Positions 1 through 6,780 of a stretch of DNA of 23,746 nucleotides are shown here, one piece after another. The first letter of the stretch is position 1. Every line of letters starts with the position of its first letter. The notes beneath the pieces were generated by a model. That model was not told where the DNA came from. It ran no database searches and saw nothing but the letters and a program-made list of their open reading frames with translations. The DNA lies in the NCBI GenBank assembly GCA_047620825.1, contig JBLHOC010000032.1:1-23746 (forward strand), in the 5' to 3' direction. The position numbers and the translations under genes were made by a program. The DNA comes from UBA987 sp047620825 (GTDB taxonomy: Bacteria; Bacteroidota; Bacteroidia; NS11-12g; UBA9320).

Positions 1-490
1 CAACGATCACGACCTTTTTCCCCTTTAACGTGCCGTGTTCTTCTCGAATAGAATACGCATCGAGCAACGCTTGAGTCGGGTGTTCATGTGTGCCATCACC
101 TGCATTAATAATTTGAGCATCAACATTTTTGGATAAAAATAAGGCTGCTCCTGGTGCGGGGTGTCGCATAACAACCATATCCACTTTCATGGATAAGATG
201 TTGTTGACCGTATCAATTAGCGTTTCACCTTTAGATACAGAAGAGGAGCCACTTGAAAAATTTACAATATCGGCTGATAATCTTTTTTCGGCCAATTCAA
301 ATGAAATTTTGGTGCGTGTGGAATTCTCAAAAAAGACATTGGCTATGGTGATATCACGGAGGGAAGGAACCTTTTTTATAGGTCGGTTCAGAATGGCCTT
401 AAAATTGTCAGCGGTTTCGAAAATTAACTCAATGTCTGCAGGAGTTAGATTCTTTAGTCCCAAAAGGTGGTTGGATGAAAGCCTTGTCAT
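1..490 (-). CDS. pyrB: Aspartate carbamoyltransferase catalytic chain, N-terminal part (cut by window edge)
   Basis: Enzyme of de novo pyrimidine synthesis that joins carbamoyl phosphate and L-aspartate to give N-carbamoyl-aspartate, in the cytoplasm. I translated 163 residues from an ATG at 490-488. They show the family's carbamoyl-phosphate loop STRTK (57-61) inside FFENSTRTKISFE, the mobile-loop lysine in SVSKGET (about 84-90), HPAPG (110-114) and GDGTHEHPTQALLD (131-144). The usual chain is about 300 residues, so roughly the second half (aspartate-binding domain) lies beyond base 1. The ATG overlaps the pyrR stop by 4 nt (ATGA), which implies translational coupling and fixes the start. 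Last visible gene of an EVE-pyrR-pyrB operon. The identification is secure; only the C-terminus is unseen. Confidence 0.96.
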   Translation of the reverse strand, partial: MTRLSSNHLLGLKNLTPADIELIFETADNFKAILNRPIKKVPSLRDITIANVFFENSTRTKISFELAEKRLSADIVNFSSGSSSVSKGETLIDTVNNILSMKVDMVVMRHPAPGAALFLSKNVDAQIINAGDGTHEHPTQALLDAYSIREEHGTLKGKKVVIV

Positions 491-1032
491 TCGTTATCCT
501 GTTCTGTTATTATCCAAACTTTATTTTCATTCTCTAAATCAACAATAACCTTATCGTGCGCTCTGGTGTCAACATTTATACCGACATAATCCGGTTGTAT
601 CGGGAGTTCTCGTTTAAACCTACGATCAATGAGGGTAAGTAGTTCTGTTTTGGCAGGTCTTCCAAAATCGGCAAGTGCATTCAGCGCAGACCGTACTGAT
701 CTTCCAGTGTATAATACATCATCAATCAAGACGACATTTAAACCTTCAATCTGAAAGTCTAATTCGATTGGGCTGGGTAGCAGTATTTTTTCGCTTCTTC
801 TGAAGTCGTCACGGTAAAACGTAGAATCTAACTCACCATATTTGATATCCTTATGATTGAAAGTAGCTTCTAACACGCTTTTTATCTTTCGTGCTAAAGC
901 AATACCACGTGGTTGTAAACCAATTAAAGCACATTGAGAAAAGTCACGATGATTCTCGTTTAACTCAAAGGCCATTCGCTTAAGCGTAATGTCGAGTTGG
1001 TGTGTATCAAGAATAATTCGTTTTGATTTCAA
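487..1032 (-). CDS. pyrR: PyrR, pyrimidine operon regulator / uracil phosphoribosyltransferase
   Basis: A 181-residue phosphoribosyltransferase-fold protein, the same length as Bacillus subtilis PyrR as I recall it. The PRPP-binding loop is at 101-112 (VLIDDVLYTGRS), with LYTGRS typical of PyrR. YRDD (about 73-76) and DYVG near residue 148 also match the family. PyrR family proteins make UMP from uracil and PRPP, and in Firmicutes bind pyr mRNA to cause attenuation; whether this one binds RNA is inference. The start is a TTG (1032-1030) overlapping the EVE gene's TGA by 4 nt (TTGA). The first internal ATG is at residue 20 and would remove the conserved N-terminal strand, so TTG is preferred. 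Its stop overlaps the pyrB ATG, so the two are probably made together. Confidence 0.94.
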   Translation of the reverse strand: MKSKRIILDTHQLDITLKRMAFELNENHRDFSQCALIGLQPRGIALARKIKSVLEATFNHKDIKYGELDSTFYRDDFRRSEKILLPSPIELDFQIEGLNVVLIDDVLYTGRSVRSALNALADFGRPAKTELLTLIDRRFKRELPIQPDYVGINVDTRAHDKVIVDLENENKVWIITEQDNE

Positions 1033-1433
1033 TTCCCTAATGTTTTGATGTATTCAAATTCTTCTTTTGTAACTGGGCACACAGAAAGTCTATTCAAACG
1101 TAACATTTCCATCTTTTCTAGTTTTGGATCCGCTTTAATTTCAGCCAGGGTTATGGTTTTCTTAAATTTCTGAACTGGCTTAATGTCAACCACAGACCAA
1201 GTATCGCTATCTGCAGTAGGATCTGGGTAATGTTCTTTAATCACTTCAGCAATCCCAACAATTTCTTTGCCTTTGTTGCTGTGGTAATAAAAACACTGGT
1301 CTCCAACCTTCATCGCACGCAAATTGTTGCGTGCAGTATAATTTCTAACACCATCCCACAACGTCCAACCATCTTTAACCAGATCGTCCCAGCTGTATTT
1401 GTATGGTTCAGATTTCATTAACCAGTATGCCAT
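1029..1433 (-). CDS. EVE domain-containing protein (thymocyte nuclear protein 1-like)
   Basis: A 134-residue protein that is essentially one EVE domain (PUA/ASCH-like fold). Family signatures: YWLMKSEP at residues 3-10, WDGVRNYTARNNLRAMKVGD at about 26-45, FYYHSN at about 48-53, and VGIAEV at about 59-64. EVE domains are thought to read modified nucleotides in DNA or RNA; the ligand here is unknown. It is the first gene of a tightly overlapped operon with pyrR and pyrB: its TGA overlaps the pyrR TTG. No clear TAnnTTTG promoter is visible in the short gap to rpsA, which mainly holds a terminator hairpin. Initiates at ATG 1433-1431 with an A-rich upstream region and no Shine-Dalgarno. The co-operonic pyr genes hint at a nucleotide-metabolism link, which is only inference. 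Confidence 0.92.
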   Translation of the reverse strand: MAYWLMKSEPYKYSWDDLVKDGWTLWDGVRNYTARNNLRAMKVGDQCFYYHSNKGKEIVGIAEVIKEHYPDPTADSDTWSVVDIKPVQKFKKTITLAEIKADPKLEKMEMLRLNRLSVCPVTKEEFEYIKTLGN

Positions 1434-1451
1434 TGTTTCTTAAAATTTGTC

Positions 1452-1483
1452 AAAAAAAAATCCCATTCAAAGATGGGATTTTT
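1452..1483 (-). terminator. Rho-independent terminator after rpsA
   Basis: On the minus strand AAAAATCCCAT (1483-1473), a 6-nt loop and ATGGGATTTTT (1466-1456) form a perfect 11-bp stem, followed by an uninterrupted run of nine T's ending at 1452. It lies 30 nt beyond the rpsA stop and 18 nt before the EVE ATG, so it ends rpsA and also controls any read-through into EVE-pyrR-pyrB. Confidence 0.9.
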
Positions 1484-1512
1484 CGTTAATATATTAAATA
1501 GTTTACTCAATC

Positions 1513-4044
1513 TTAATTTGCCATTAGCTCCTTAAGTTGATCTACCCAACCGTTTTTCTCAAAGGCATCAGCCTTTCCAACAGTGGTTTCTAGTTCTGTT
1601 ATTTGATCAGCAGAAAGGTCACTTAGTTGTTTGTAGGTGTTGTAACCTGCTTCAACTAACTTTTTTTCAAGTGCTGGTCCAACACCATTAAGCTTTTTCA
1701 AATCATCTGCTTCAGACGTTGCTTCTGCTTTAGGAGCGGCCTTTGCTTTCGGAGCTGCTTTTTTAGGAGCTGCTTTCTTTTCGGCTTTAGGCTCGTCTTC
1801 TTTTTTAGATAATTTAGCTTCAGCTGTCTTTCTGTTTTCAGCTTCCATCTTCGCTTTCAATTGCGCTAAACCGTCAAGTTCTCCCAAAGTTGACACGTCT
1901 TTCGACTTGTTCATTTTGGTTACTATCTTGTTGGTTTGTTTGTGCGCTTTATCTGTAGCCGCAGATTCAGAATCGATTCTAGCTCGTTCTTGTTCTTTCC
2001 AGATGTCTGTGTGCGAAACAATGATTCGTTTTTGATCCTTGTTAAACTCAATAATTCTGAAGGCAATTTCTTCTTCAACTTTTACAATTGATTTGTCTTC
2101 TTTCTTAATGTGCTTGTTTGGAGCAAAACCTTCAACACCGTATGGTAAAGACACTGTGCAACCTTTTTCAGCGATCTCTAAAATTGTTCCTTTGTGTTCA
2201 GAACCTTCTGTAAAGATGCTTTCGAATGTATCCCAAGGGTTTTCATCCAATTGCTTATGACCTAGGCTTAATCTTCTGTTTTCTCTGTCTATTTCAAGAA
2301 CAATTACCTCTAACTCTTCACCTTTCTTAGTGAATTCTGCAGGGTGCTTGATTTTCTTGCTCCAGCTTAAATCACTTACGTGAACTAGGCCATCAACACC
2401 TTCTTCAAGCTCAACAAACAATCCGTAGTTCGTTAAGTTACGAACGATACCAGTATGCTTGCTTTCTGCTGGGTATTTGCTTTCGATATCTTCCCAAGGA
2501 TCTGGAGTCAATTGCTTGATACCAAGAGACATTTTGTGCTCTTCTTTTTCAAGCGTCAAGATCACTGCTTCAACTTCGTCACCAACTTTCATGAAATCTT
2601 GAGGATTTCTTAAGTGTTGAGACCAAGACATTTCTGAAACGTGAATTAATCCTTCTATACCTGGAGCGATTTCAACAAAAGCACCGTAATCAGCAACGGT
2701 AACTACCTTACCTTTTACTTTAGCTTCAACTTTAAGATCTTCTCCAAGACTTTCCCATGGATGAGCACTTAATTGTTTCAAGCCAAGAGAAATTCGTTTT
2801 TTATCATCATCAAAGTCAAGAACAACCACGTTTATTTTCTGGTCAAGTTCAAGAACTTCTTCAGGGTGATTGATTCTACCCCATGATACATCTGTAATGT
2901 GCAATAAGCCATCAAGACCACCAAGATCAATAAATACACCGAAAGATGTCATGTTTTTAACAACACCTTCTAGTACCTGACCTTTTTCTAGTCTAGATAA
3001 AATTTCACCTTTTTGAGCCTCAATATCGTCTTCGATAAGTGCTTTATGTGAGATAACAACGTTTTTGAAAGTTTCGTTAATCTTAACAACTTTAAACTCC
3101 ATTGTTTGACCAACGTATTGATCGTAATCTCTAATTGGTTTAACGTCAATCTGAGATCCTGGTAAGAATGCATCTAGTCCGTTTACATCAACGACTAAAC
3201 CACCTTTAGTTCGAGATTTAACAAAACCTCTAACAATTTCACCAGTTTCCTGAGCTTGGGTAACCATTTCCCATGCAGATTCTGCAAGGGCTTTTTTACG
3301 GGATAACACAAGTTGACCTAGGTCATCTTCTGTTTCCATAATATATACTTGTACGGAGTCGCCTAGCTTTAATTCAGGAAGATCCTTGAATTCAGCACGG
3401 CCAACCAGACCATCGGATTTAAATCCTATGTCGATTACAACGTATTTTTTGTTTAATGATACAACTTTTCCATCTACAATGGTTCCTTCTTCAACGGTGT
3501 TGAATGTGCCTTCGTAAAGAGATTCTAAATCTGAACGATTTGAATCGTCGTACTGGCTGAATCCTTCTTTGTCCATCGACCAATCAAAAGAAGCCTCGTT
3601 GTGTACCGGATCCGGTACATCATTGTGGTCTCTTTTAACACGTGCTGGCTCTTCTTCGTCAGCTGTGGTTGGTTCTGGAGCCGTTTCAGCAACTACCTCT
3701 TTTTTCGTAGGTTCTGCCGCAACTTCTTCAGGTTTGGTTTCAGGTTCTACTGCTTCTGCTGTAGGTTCAACTACTTCTGCCGTAGTTTCTGCTGCAACTT
3801 CTTCTGACTTCGCTTCAGGTGCCACTACATCTGCTGTAGTTTCTGCTGAAACATCTTCAGACTTAGCTTCAGGTGCTACTACATCTGCTGTAGTTTCTGC
3901 TGAAACATCGTCACCTGCTTGAATTTCTTCTGTTGGGTTTTTAGTTTGTTTGGTTGGGTTTTGAGAATCATTAGAAACATCCTTGGTTTCTTTGATCTCA
4001 TTGGAAACGTTAGCGTTTTCCATTTCGTTGTTTTGTTCTGTCAA
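1513..4044 (-). CDS. rpsA: 30S ribosomal protein S1 with extended N-terminus and C-terminal helix-hairpin-helix tail
   Basis: mRNA-binding ribosomal protein that helps recruit and unfold mRNA on the 30S subunit. From TTG 4044-4042 the product is 843 residues. Residues about 45-130 are Glu/Val/Ala/Thr-rich with an 18-residue tandem repeat. Six S1 (OB-fold) domains follow at about 186-250, 268-335, 354-426, 440-512, 528-600 and 613-680; domains 3-5 carry the canonical GLDGLLH / GIEGLIH / GVDGLVH cores. A Lys/Ala-rich linker (about 725-780) leads to a helix-hairpin-helix module (about 784-843) beginning LKKLNGVGPALEKKL. An upstream TTG at 4074 stays in frame but lies inside the -7 promoter box, so it cannot be the start. 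TTG 4044 has a strong Shine-Dalgarno sequence 10 nt upstream; ATG 4023 is the alternative. The extra N- and C-terminal segments make it longer than a standard S1 (about 550-600 residues). Confidence 0.95.
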   Translation of the reverse strand: MTEQNNEMENANVSNEIKETKDVSNDSQNPTKQTKNPTEEIQAGDDVSAETTADVVAPEAKSEDVSAETTADVVAPEAKSEEVAAETTAEVVEPTAEAVEPETKPEEVAAEPTKKEVVAETAPEPTTADEEEPARVKRDHNDVPDPVHNEASFDWSMDKEGFSQYDDSNRSDLESLYEGTFNTVEEGTIVDGKVVSLNKKYVVIDIGFKSDGLVGRAEFKDLPELKLGDSVQVYIMETEDDLGQLVLSRKKALAESAWEMVTQAQETGEIVRGFVKSRTKGGLVVDVNGLDAFLPGSQIDVKPIRDYDQYVGQTMEFKVVKINETFKNVVISHKALIEDDIEAQKGEILSRLEKGQVLEGVVKNMTSFGVFIDLGGLDGLLHITDVSWGRINHPEEVLELDQKINVVVLDFDDDKKRISLGLKQLSAHPWESLGEDLKVEAKVKGKVVTVADYGAFVEIAPGIEGLIHVSEMSWSQHLRNPQDFMKVGDEVEAVILTLEKEEHKMSLGIKQLTPDPWEDIESKYPAESKHTGIVRNLTNYGLFVELEEGVDGLVHVSDLSWSKKIKHPAEFTKKGEELEVIVLEIDRENRRLSLGHKQLDENPWDTFESIFTEGSEHKGTILEIAEKGCTVSLPYGVEGFAPNKHIKKEDKSIVKVEEEIAFRIIEFNKDQKRIIVSHTDIWKEQERARIDSESAATDKAHKQTNKIVTKMNKSKDVSTLGELDGLAQLKAKMEAENRKTAEAKLSKKEDEPKAEKKAAPKKAAPKAKAAPKAEATSEADDLKKLNGVGPALEKKLVEAGYNTYKQLSDLSADQITELETTVGKADAFEKNGWVDQLKELMAN
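3748..3909 (-). repeat. 54-bp tandem repeat in the rpsA N-terminal region
   Basis: Two nearly identical 54-nt units (3909-3856 and 3855-3802) each encode the 18-residue unit DVSAETTADVVAPEAKSE. A third, diverged unit (3801-3748) encodes EVAAETTAEVVEPTAEAV. The near identity of the first two at the DNA level indicates a recent in-frame duplication in a flexible acidic segment. Length variation between strains would be expected. Confidence 0.85.
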
Positions 4045-4054
4045 ATCAATGTGT

Positions 4055-4062
4055 CCTCCTTT
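4055..4062 (-). promoter_or_regulatory. Strong Shine-Dalgarno sequence of rpsA
   Basis: AAAGGAGG on the minus strand matches the 16S rRNA anti-Shine-Dalgarno CCUCCUUU perfectly over 8 nt. It lies 10 nt before TTG 4044-4042. Of the starts I inspected in this window, no other has a comparable match; the leaders of groES, groEL, miaB, EVE, the GSCFA gene and the giant gene are A/T-rich without one. It supports TTG 4044 as the rpsA start. Confidence 0.75.
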
Positions 4063-4071
4063 GAGCGGCGG

Positions 4072-4103
4072 CAAAGGTATAATTTAGTTTTTTTAAATAC
4101 AAA
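4072..4103 (-). promoter_or_regulatory. rpsA: Bacteroidota-type promoter of rpsA
   Basis: Minus-strand TACCTTTG (4079-4072) is a perfect match to the Bacteroidota -7 element TAnnTTTG. A TTG (-33 element) sits at 4102-4100, 20 nt upstream, which is the expected spacing. Transcription would begin a few bases downstream, near 4066-4069, leaving a leader of only about 20-25 nt before TTG 4044. Confidence 0.75.
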
Positions 4104-4183
4104 CCTCGGACGAAACAAAATTTGTAGCGATTTCAAAGCAAAAATATGACACTTTGCTAGCTGATTCTCTTTGGTTAAATCTC

Positions 4184-4204
4184 TTTGCAATATTAAATTG
4201 CAAA
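4184..4204 (+). promoter_or_regulatory. Inverted repeat upstream of the T9SS propeller gene
   Basis: TTTGCAAT (4184-4191) and ATTGCAAA (4197-4204) form a perfect 8-bp inverted repeat around ATTAA. It sits 20 nt upstream of ATG 4224 and its left arm overlaps the TTTG of a weak -7-like box (TCTCTTTG, 4180-4187). It could be an operator or a small leader hairpin. A/T-rich composition makes chance possible. Confidence 0.3.
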
Positions 4205-4223
4205 ACCAATAGTAAATCCAGAT

Positions 4224-5561
4224 ATGAAAACGAACCGACTAGTACTTATTGCCGCAGCCCTTATATGCAGTGTTGCAGTACAAGCACAAGATGATGTAAG
4301 AGGTCTTAAGTGGAACGACAATACATCTCAAGTAGATGTAGTCACCATGAACCCTGACAACCCCAATGATGTGACTGTTATCAATAGTCTAATCTTAGGG
4401 AATGATAGAATGTATACACCGAATACATTAACACATGTAGCAGAAACAAAGCTCATGTATTTTTTTACACAATCTTTTAATGGTTTTATTCGCGGTGAGA
4501 CACTTAGTCAACAATTAGTTGTTGCAAATGCTGAGACAGGCGAGATATTAAGAAGTCTACCTATTCAGCGTACCACATTAATTGCACCATTTATTATTCC
4601 AGAAAAAAATCAAATTGGATTTATTGCTACGGAACGTACCCACAATAGTTATGGAAATAATGATGACCGCATTGCATTGGTCATTTTTGATATTAATTCT
4701 GGTGAAATTGCACATCGAATCGAATTACCAAGTTTGTCTTTATCAGCGTTGGCTACTCCGTTCATTGGAACAACAAGTAATTCTAATACGCCAAATGGAA
4801 ACGGTGGTGCCACTAAAACGGCAGTATCTGTTAGCTCACCATGCTATATATCGGCTTCTCAGACATTATTGTTTGCCGCCAAAGATGTAATGGGTATTAA
4901 TAGAATGTATCGTTTTAATATAAACACCGGGAGATTAGTCACTAAACTTGCTATTGATGTCGATGTACTTGATATGGCATACGATGACTTAAATGCTACA
5001 GTTAAGACTTTATATCTAAAAGAGACTAGTGGTGAGCGTGGACTTTATATCGGAAAGATGTCTGTCAATGGAAGCGAGATTATCAACGAAGTTTTGATTC
5101 GAACTCTTGGTGCGGATGAGATAACAGACGGACAAATTGAAATTGATCCAAAGACTTCAATTTGTACAGTTGTTAAGAACATGAATGATGTGCAAGTATT
5201 TTATACGTTTGATGCTGAATTGACATTAACCGCCACCAACGCTTTAAAAACCAAATCAGAACAAATTGACTTTGAGTTTGCAACACCTCTTAGATCTAAT
5301 AATCAGTTCGACTTTGCTAGTCTTGTTAGCATGTATCCTAATCCTGCAACGGCAGACTTGACCATTGAATCGATCAATGATAACAAAGTGAATCGAATTA
5401 CAATTTTTGATAATTTGGGTCAAGAAGTGAAAGACGTTGACGTACAATCCAATGAGTTATCCAACTCCATAGACATATCATCATTGAAACTTGGCTTATA
5501 CACGGTTCAAATTGAATCAAGTGGTGTTACTACTATTACTAAGAAACTTATAGTACAGTAG
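4224..5561 (+). CDS. Secreted protein with probable beta-propeller domain and T9SS sorting domain
   Basis: 445 residues. The N-terminus is a Sec signal peptide (about residues 1-22, cleavage after VQAQ). Residues about 25-365 have repeated short strands with recurring motifs such as VVANAETGEIL, VIFDINSGEIAHRI and YRFNINTGRLV, the pattern of blades in WD40/YVTN-like propellers; the exact family is not recognised. Residues about 367-445 are a type A T9SS C-terminal domain: MYPNPATADLTIE, then ITIFDNLGQEVKD, then ISSLKLGLYTVQI and a final KLIVQ. The mature protein is therefore expected to cross the outer membrane through T9SS and be released or surface-anchored. It precedes the cytochrome peroxidase-like gene by 13-28 nt, so the two are probably co-transcribed. 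Ligand or enzymatic role unknown. Confidence 0.85.
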   Translation: MKTNRLVLIAAALICSVAVQAQDDVRGLKWNDNTSQVDVVTMNPDNPNDVTVINSLILGNDRMYTPNTLTHVAETKLMYFFTQSFNGFIRGETLSQQLVVANAETGEILRSLPIQRTTLIAPFIIPEKNQIGFIATERTHNSYGNNDDRIALVIFDINSGEIAHRIELPSLSLSALATPFIGTTSNSNTPNGNGGATKTAVSVSSPCYISASQTLLFAAKDVMGINRMYRFNINTGRLVTKLAIDVDVLDMAYDDLNATVKTLYLKETSGERGLYIGKMSVNGSEIINEVLIRTLGADEITDGQIEIDPKTSICTVVKNMNDVQVFYTFDAELTLTATNALKTKSEQIDFEFATPLRSNNQFDFASLVSMYPNPATADLTIESINDNKVNRITIFDNLGQEVKDVDVQSNELSNSIDISSLKLGLYTVQIESSGVTTITKKLIVQ

Positions 5562-5589
5562 ACAGTAAAAGCCAGTGACGAAATCTTAT

Positions 5590-6675
5590 ATGCAACATCG
5601 TTTGTTTAAATTTTCGCAAACGCTAATTTTATTATTGGTGTGTTTGTGTGGATTAACCTATCTATCTAGTTGTGGGCCTGAACCACCACCTGAAGTTATT
5701 CTACCTGGAGGAGGTTCTGATACAACAATTATTGATATTACGGAGTTGCCCCCTGTAATTATCCCTGAGGACAATCCGCTATCAGTGGCTGGGGTTGATT
5801 TAGGTCGACATTTGTTTTATGACAAAATGTTAAGTGGAGACCAAACACAAGCGTGCGCGACATGTCACAACCAAAAACTTGCATTTACAGATAACAATAA
5901 ATCCGTAAGTGAAGGTATTACGGGTGCTATTGGTGATCGTAATGCAATGTCCATCTTTAATCTAATGTGGTCAAACAGCTTGTTTTGGGATAGTCGTGCT
6001 GCCACCTTACGTGAACTTGCAACGATGCCGATTGAAAATCCAATAGAAATGAATGCCAAAGTAGAAGATGTTTTGGTTAGACTCAATAACTCGGTGATGT
6101 ATCAGGATAAATTCAAAAGAACTTTTGGAACGGATACGATAGAAAAAATTCATCTGGAGAAAGCGTTAGAACAGTTTTTACTTTCCATTACGTCTGATAA
6201 TTCTAGGTTTGACAAATTTAATAGGGGAGAAGTTCAATTGTCTGAACAAGAGTTGAGAGGCTTTGATGTCCTAAAAATAAAAGGTTGTTTTAACTGCCAC
6301 TCTTCTTCATTGTTGCACGATAACCGGTCACATAATACAGCATTAGATAAAAATCCGACGGATGTAGGCTTAAAAGGTTTTACGGGTAAAAACGATGACA
6401 GACATAAATTCAAAACGCCCTCATTAAGAAACATAATGGTCTCTGCGCCATATATGCATGATGGTCGCTTTGAGACGATAGATGAGGTAATTCGCTTTTA
6501 TGAAGATGTAATGCCAAATCTTAAGTTGGCCGTTAATTCCAACGCTTCAGACTCAATGGAAATTGCACCACGCAATAAAATTACGGAACGTGAGATGACC
6601 GATTTGAAGGTGTTTCTAAACAGCTTGACGGATGATACCTATTTGACGAATCCTAAATACTCAGATCCATTTTAA
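5590..6675 (+). CDS. Di-heme cytochrome c peroxidase family lipoprotein
   Basis: From ATG 5590 the product is 361 residues; an in-frame GTG at 5575 would add five. A lipoprotein signal ends at LSSC with Cys28 as lipidation site, followed by a Pro-rich linker. Two c-type heme motifs are visible: CATCH (about 89-93) and CFNCH (about 233-237). TPSLRNIMVSAPYMHDGRF (about 276-294) is the conserved C-terminal block of the bacterial di-heme peroxidase/MauG superfamily and contains a candidate distal Met ligand. FWDSRAATL (about 133-141) is also typical. Family members reduce peroxide or oxidise substrates in the periplasm or at the surface. It follows the T9SS propeller gene closely; partner and substrate cannot be read from sequence. 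Confidence 0.93.
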   Translation: MQHRLFKFSQTLILLLVCLCGLTYLSSCGPEPPPEVILPGGGSDTTIIDITELPPVIIPEDNPLSVAGVDLGRHLFYDKMLSGDQTQACATCHNQKLAFTDNNKSVSEGITGAIGDRNAMSIFNLMWSNSLFWDSRAATLRELATMPIENPIEMNAKVEDVLVRLNNSVMYQDKFKRTFGTDTIEKIHLEKALEQFLLSITSDNSRFDKFNRGEVQLSEQELRGFDVLKIKGCFNCHSSSLLHDNRSHNTALDKNPTDVGLKGFTGKNDDRHKFKTPSLRNIMVSAPYMHDGRFETIDEVIRFYEDVMPNLKLAVNSNASDSMEIAPRNKITEREMTDLKVFLNSLTDDTYLTNPKYSDPF

Positions 6676-6729
6676 TTCCTTTCATTTAACCTGGCTACGG
6701 GATTACCCTTTGGTCAGATACAATTAGGC

Positions 6730-6761
6730 AAAAAAAATCCCCGACCGAGGCCGAGGATTTT
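6730..6761 (-). terminator. Rho-independent terminator of groESL (possibly bidirectional)
   Basis: On the minus strand AAAATCC (6761-6755) pairs with GGATTTT (6740-6734), with further imperfect pairing in the G/C-rich middle, followed by a run of eight T's to 6730. It lies 20 nt after the groEL stop. The two flanking genes converge here, so the hairpin may also serve the plus-strand peroxidase gene, although its plus-strand T-tail is weaker. Confidence 0.75.
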
Positions 6762-6780
6762 GAATTTTGTTTTGGGAAGA

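Noticed and set aside
129..548. Plus-strand open frame of about 139 codons at the window start
   Set aside because: It lies antisense to pyrB and the end of pyrR, both of which have clear family motifs; its own translation resembles nothing and is low in expected gene signals.
3569..3922. Plus-strand Ser/Ala/Val-rich frame opposite the rpsA N-terminus
   Set aside because: Its repeats are the complement of the 54-bp repeat in rpsA; it has no independent start signal.
4045..4074. Upstream in-frame TTG start for rpsA at 4074
   Set aside because: The codon overlaps the TACCTTTG promoter box and precedes the expected transcription start; its translation would read through the Shine-Dalgarno sequence.
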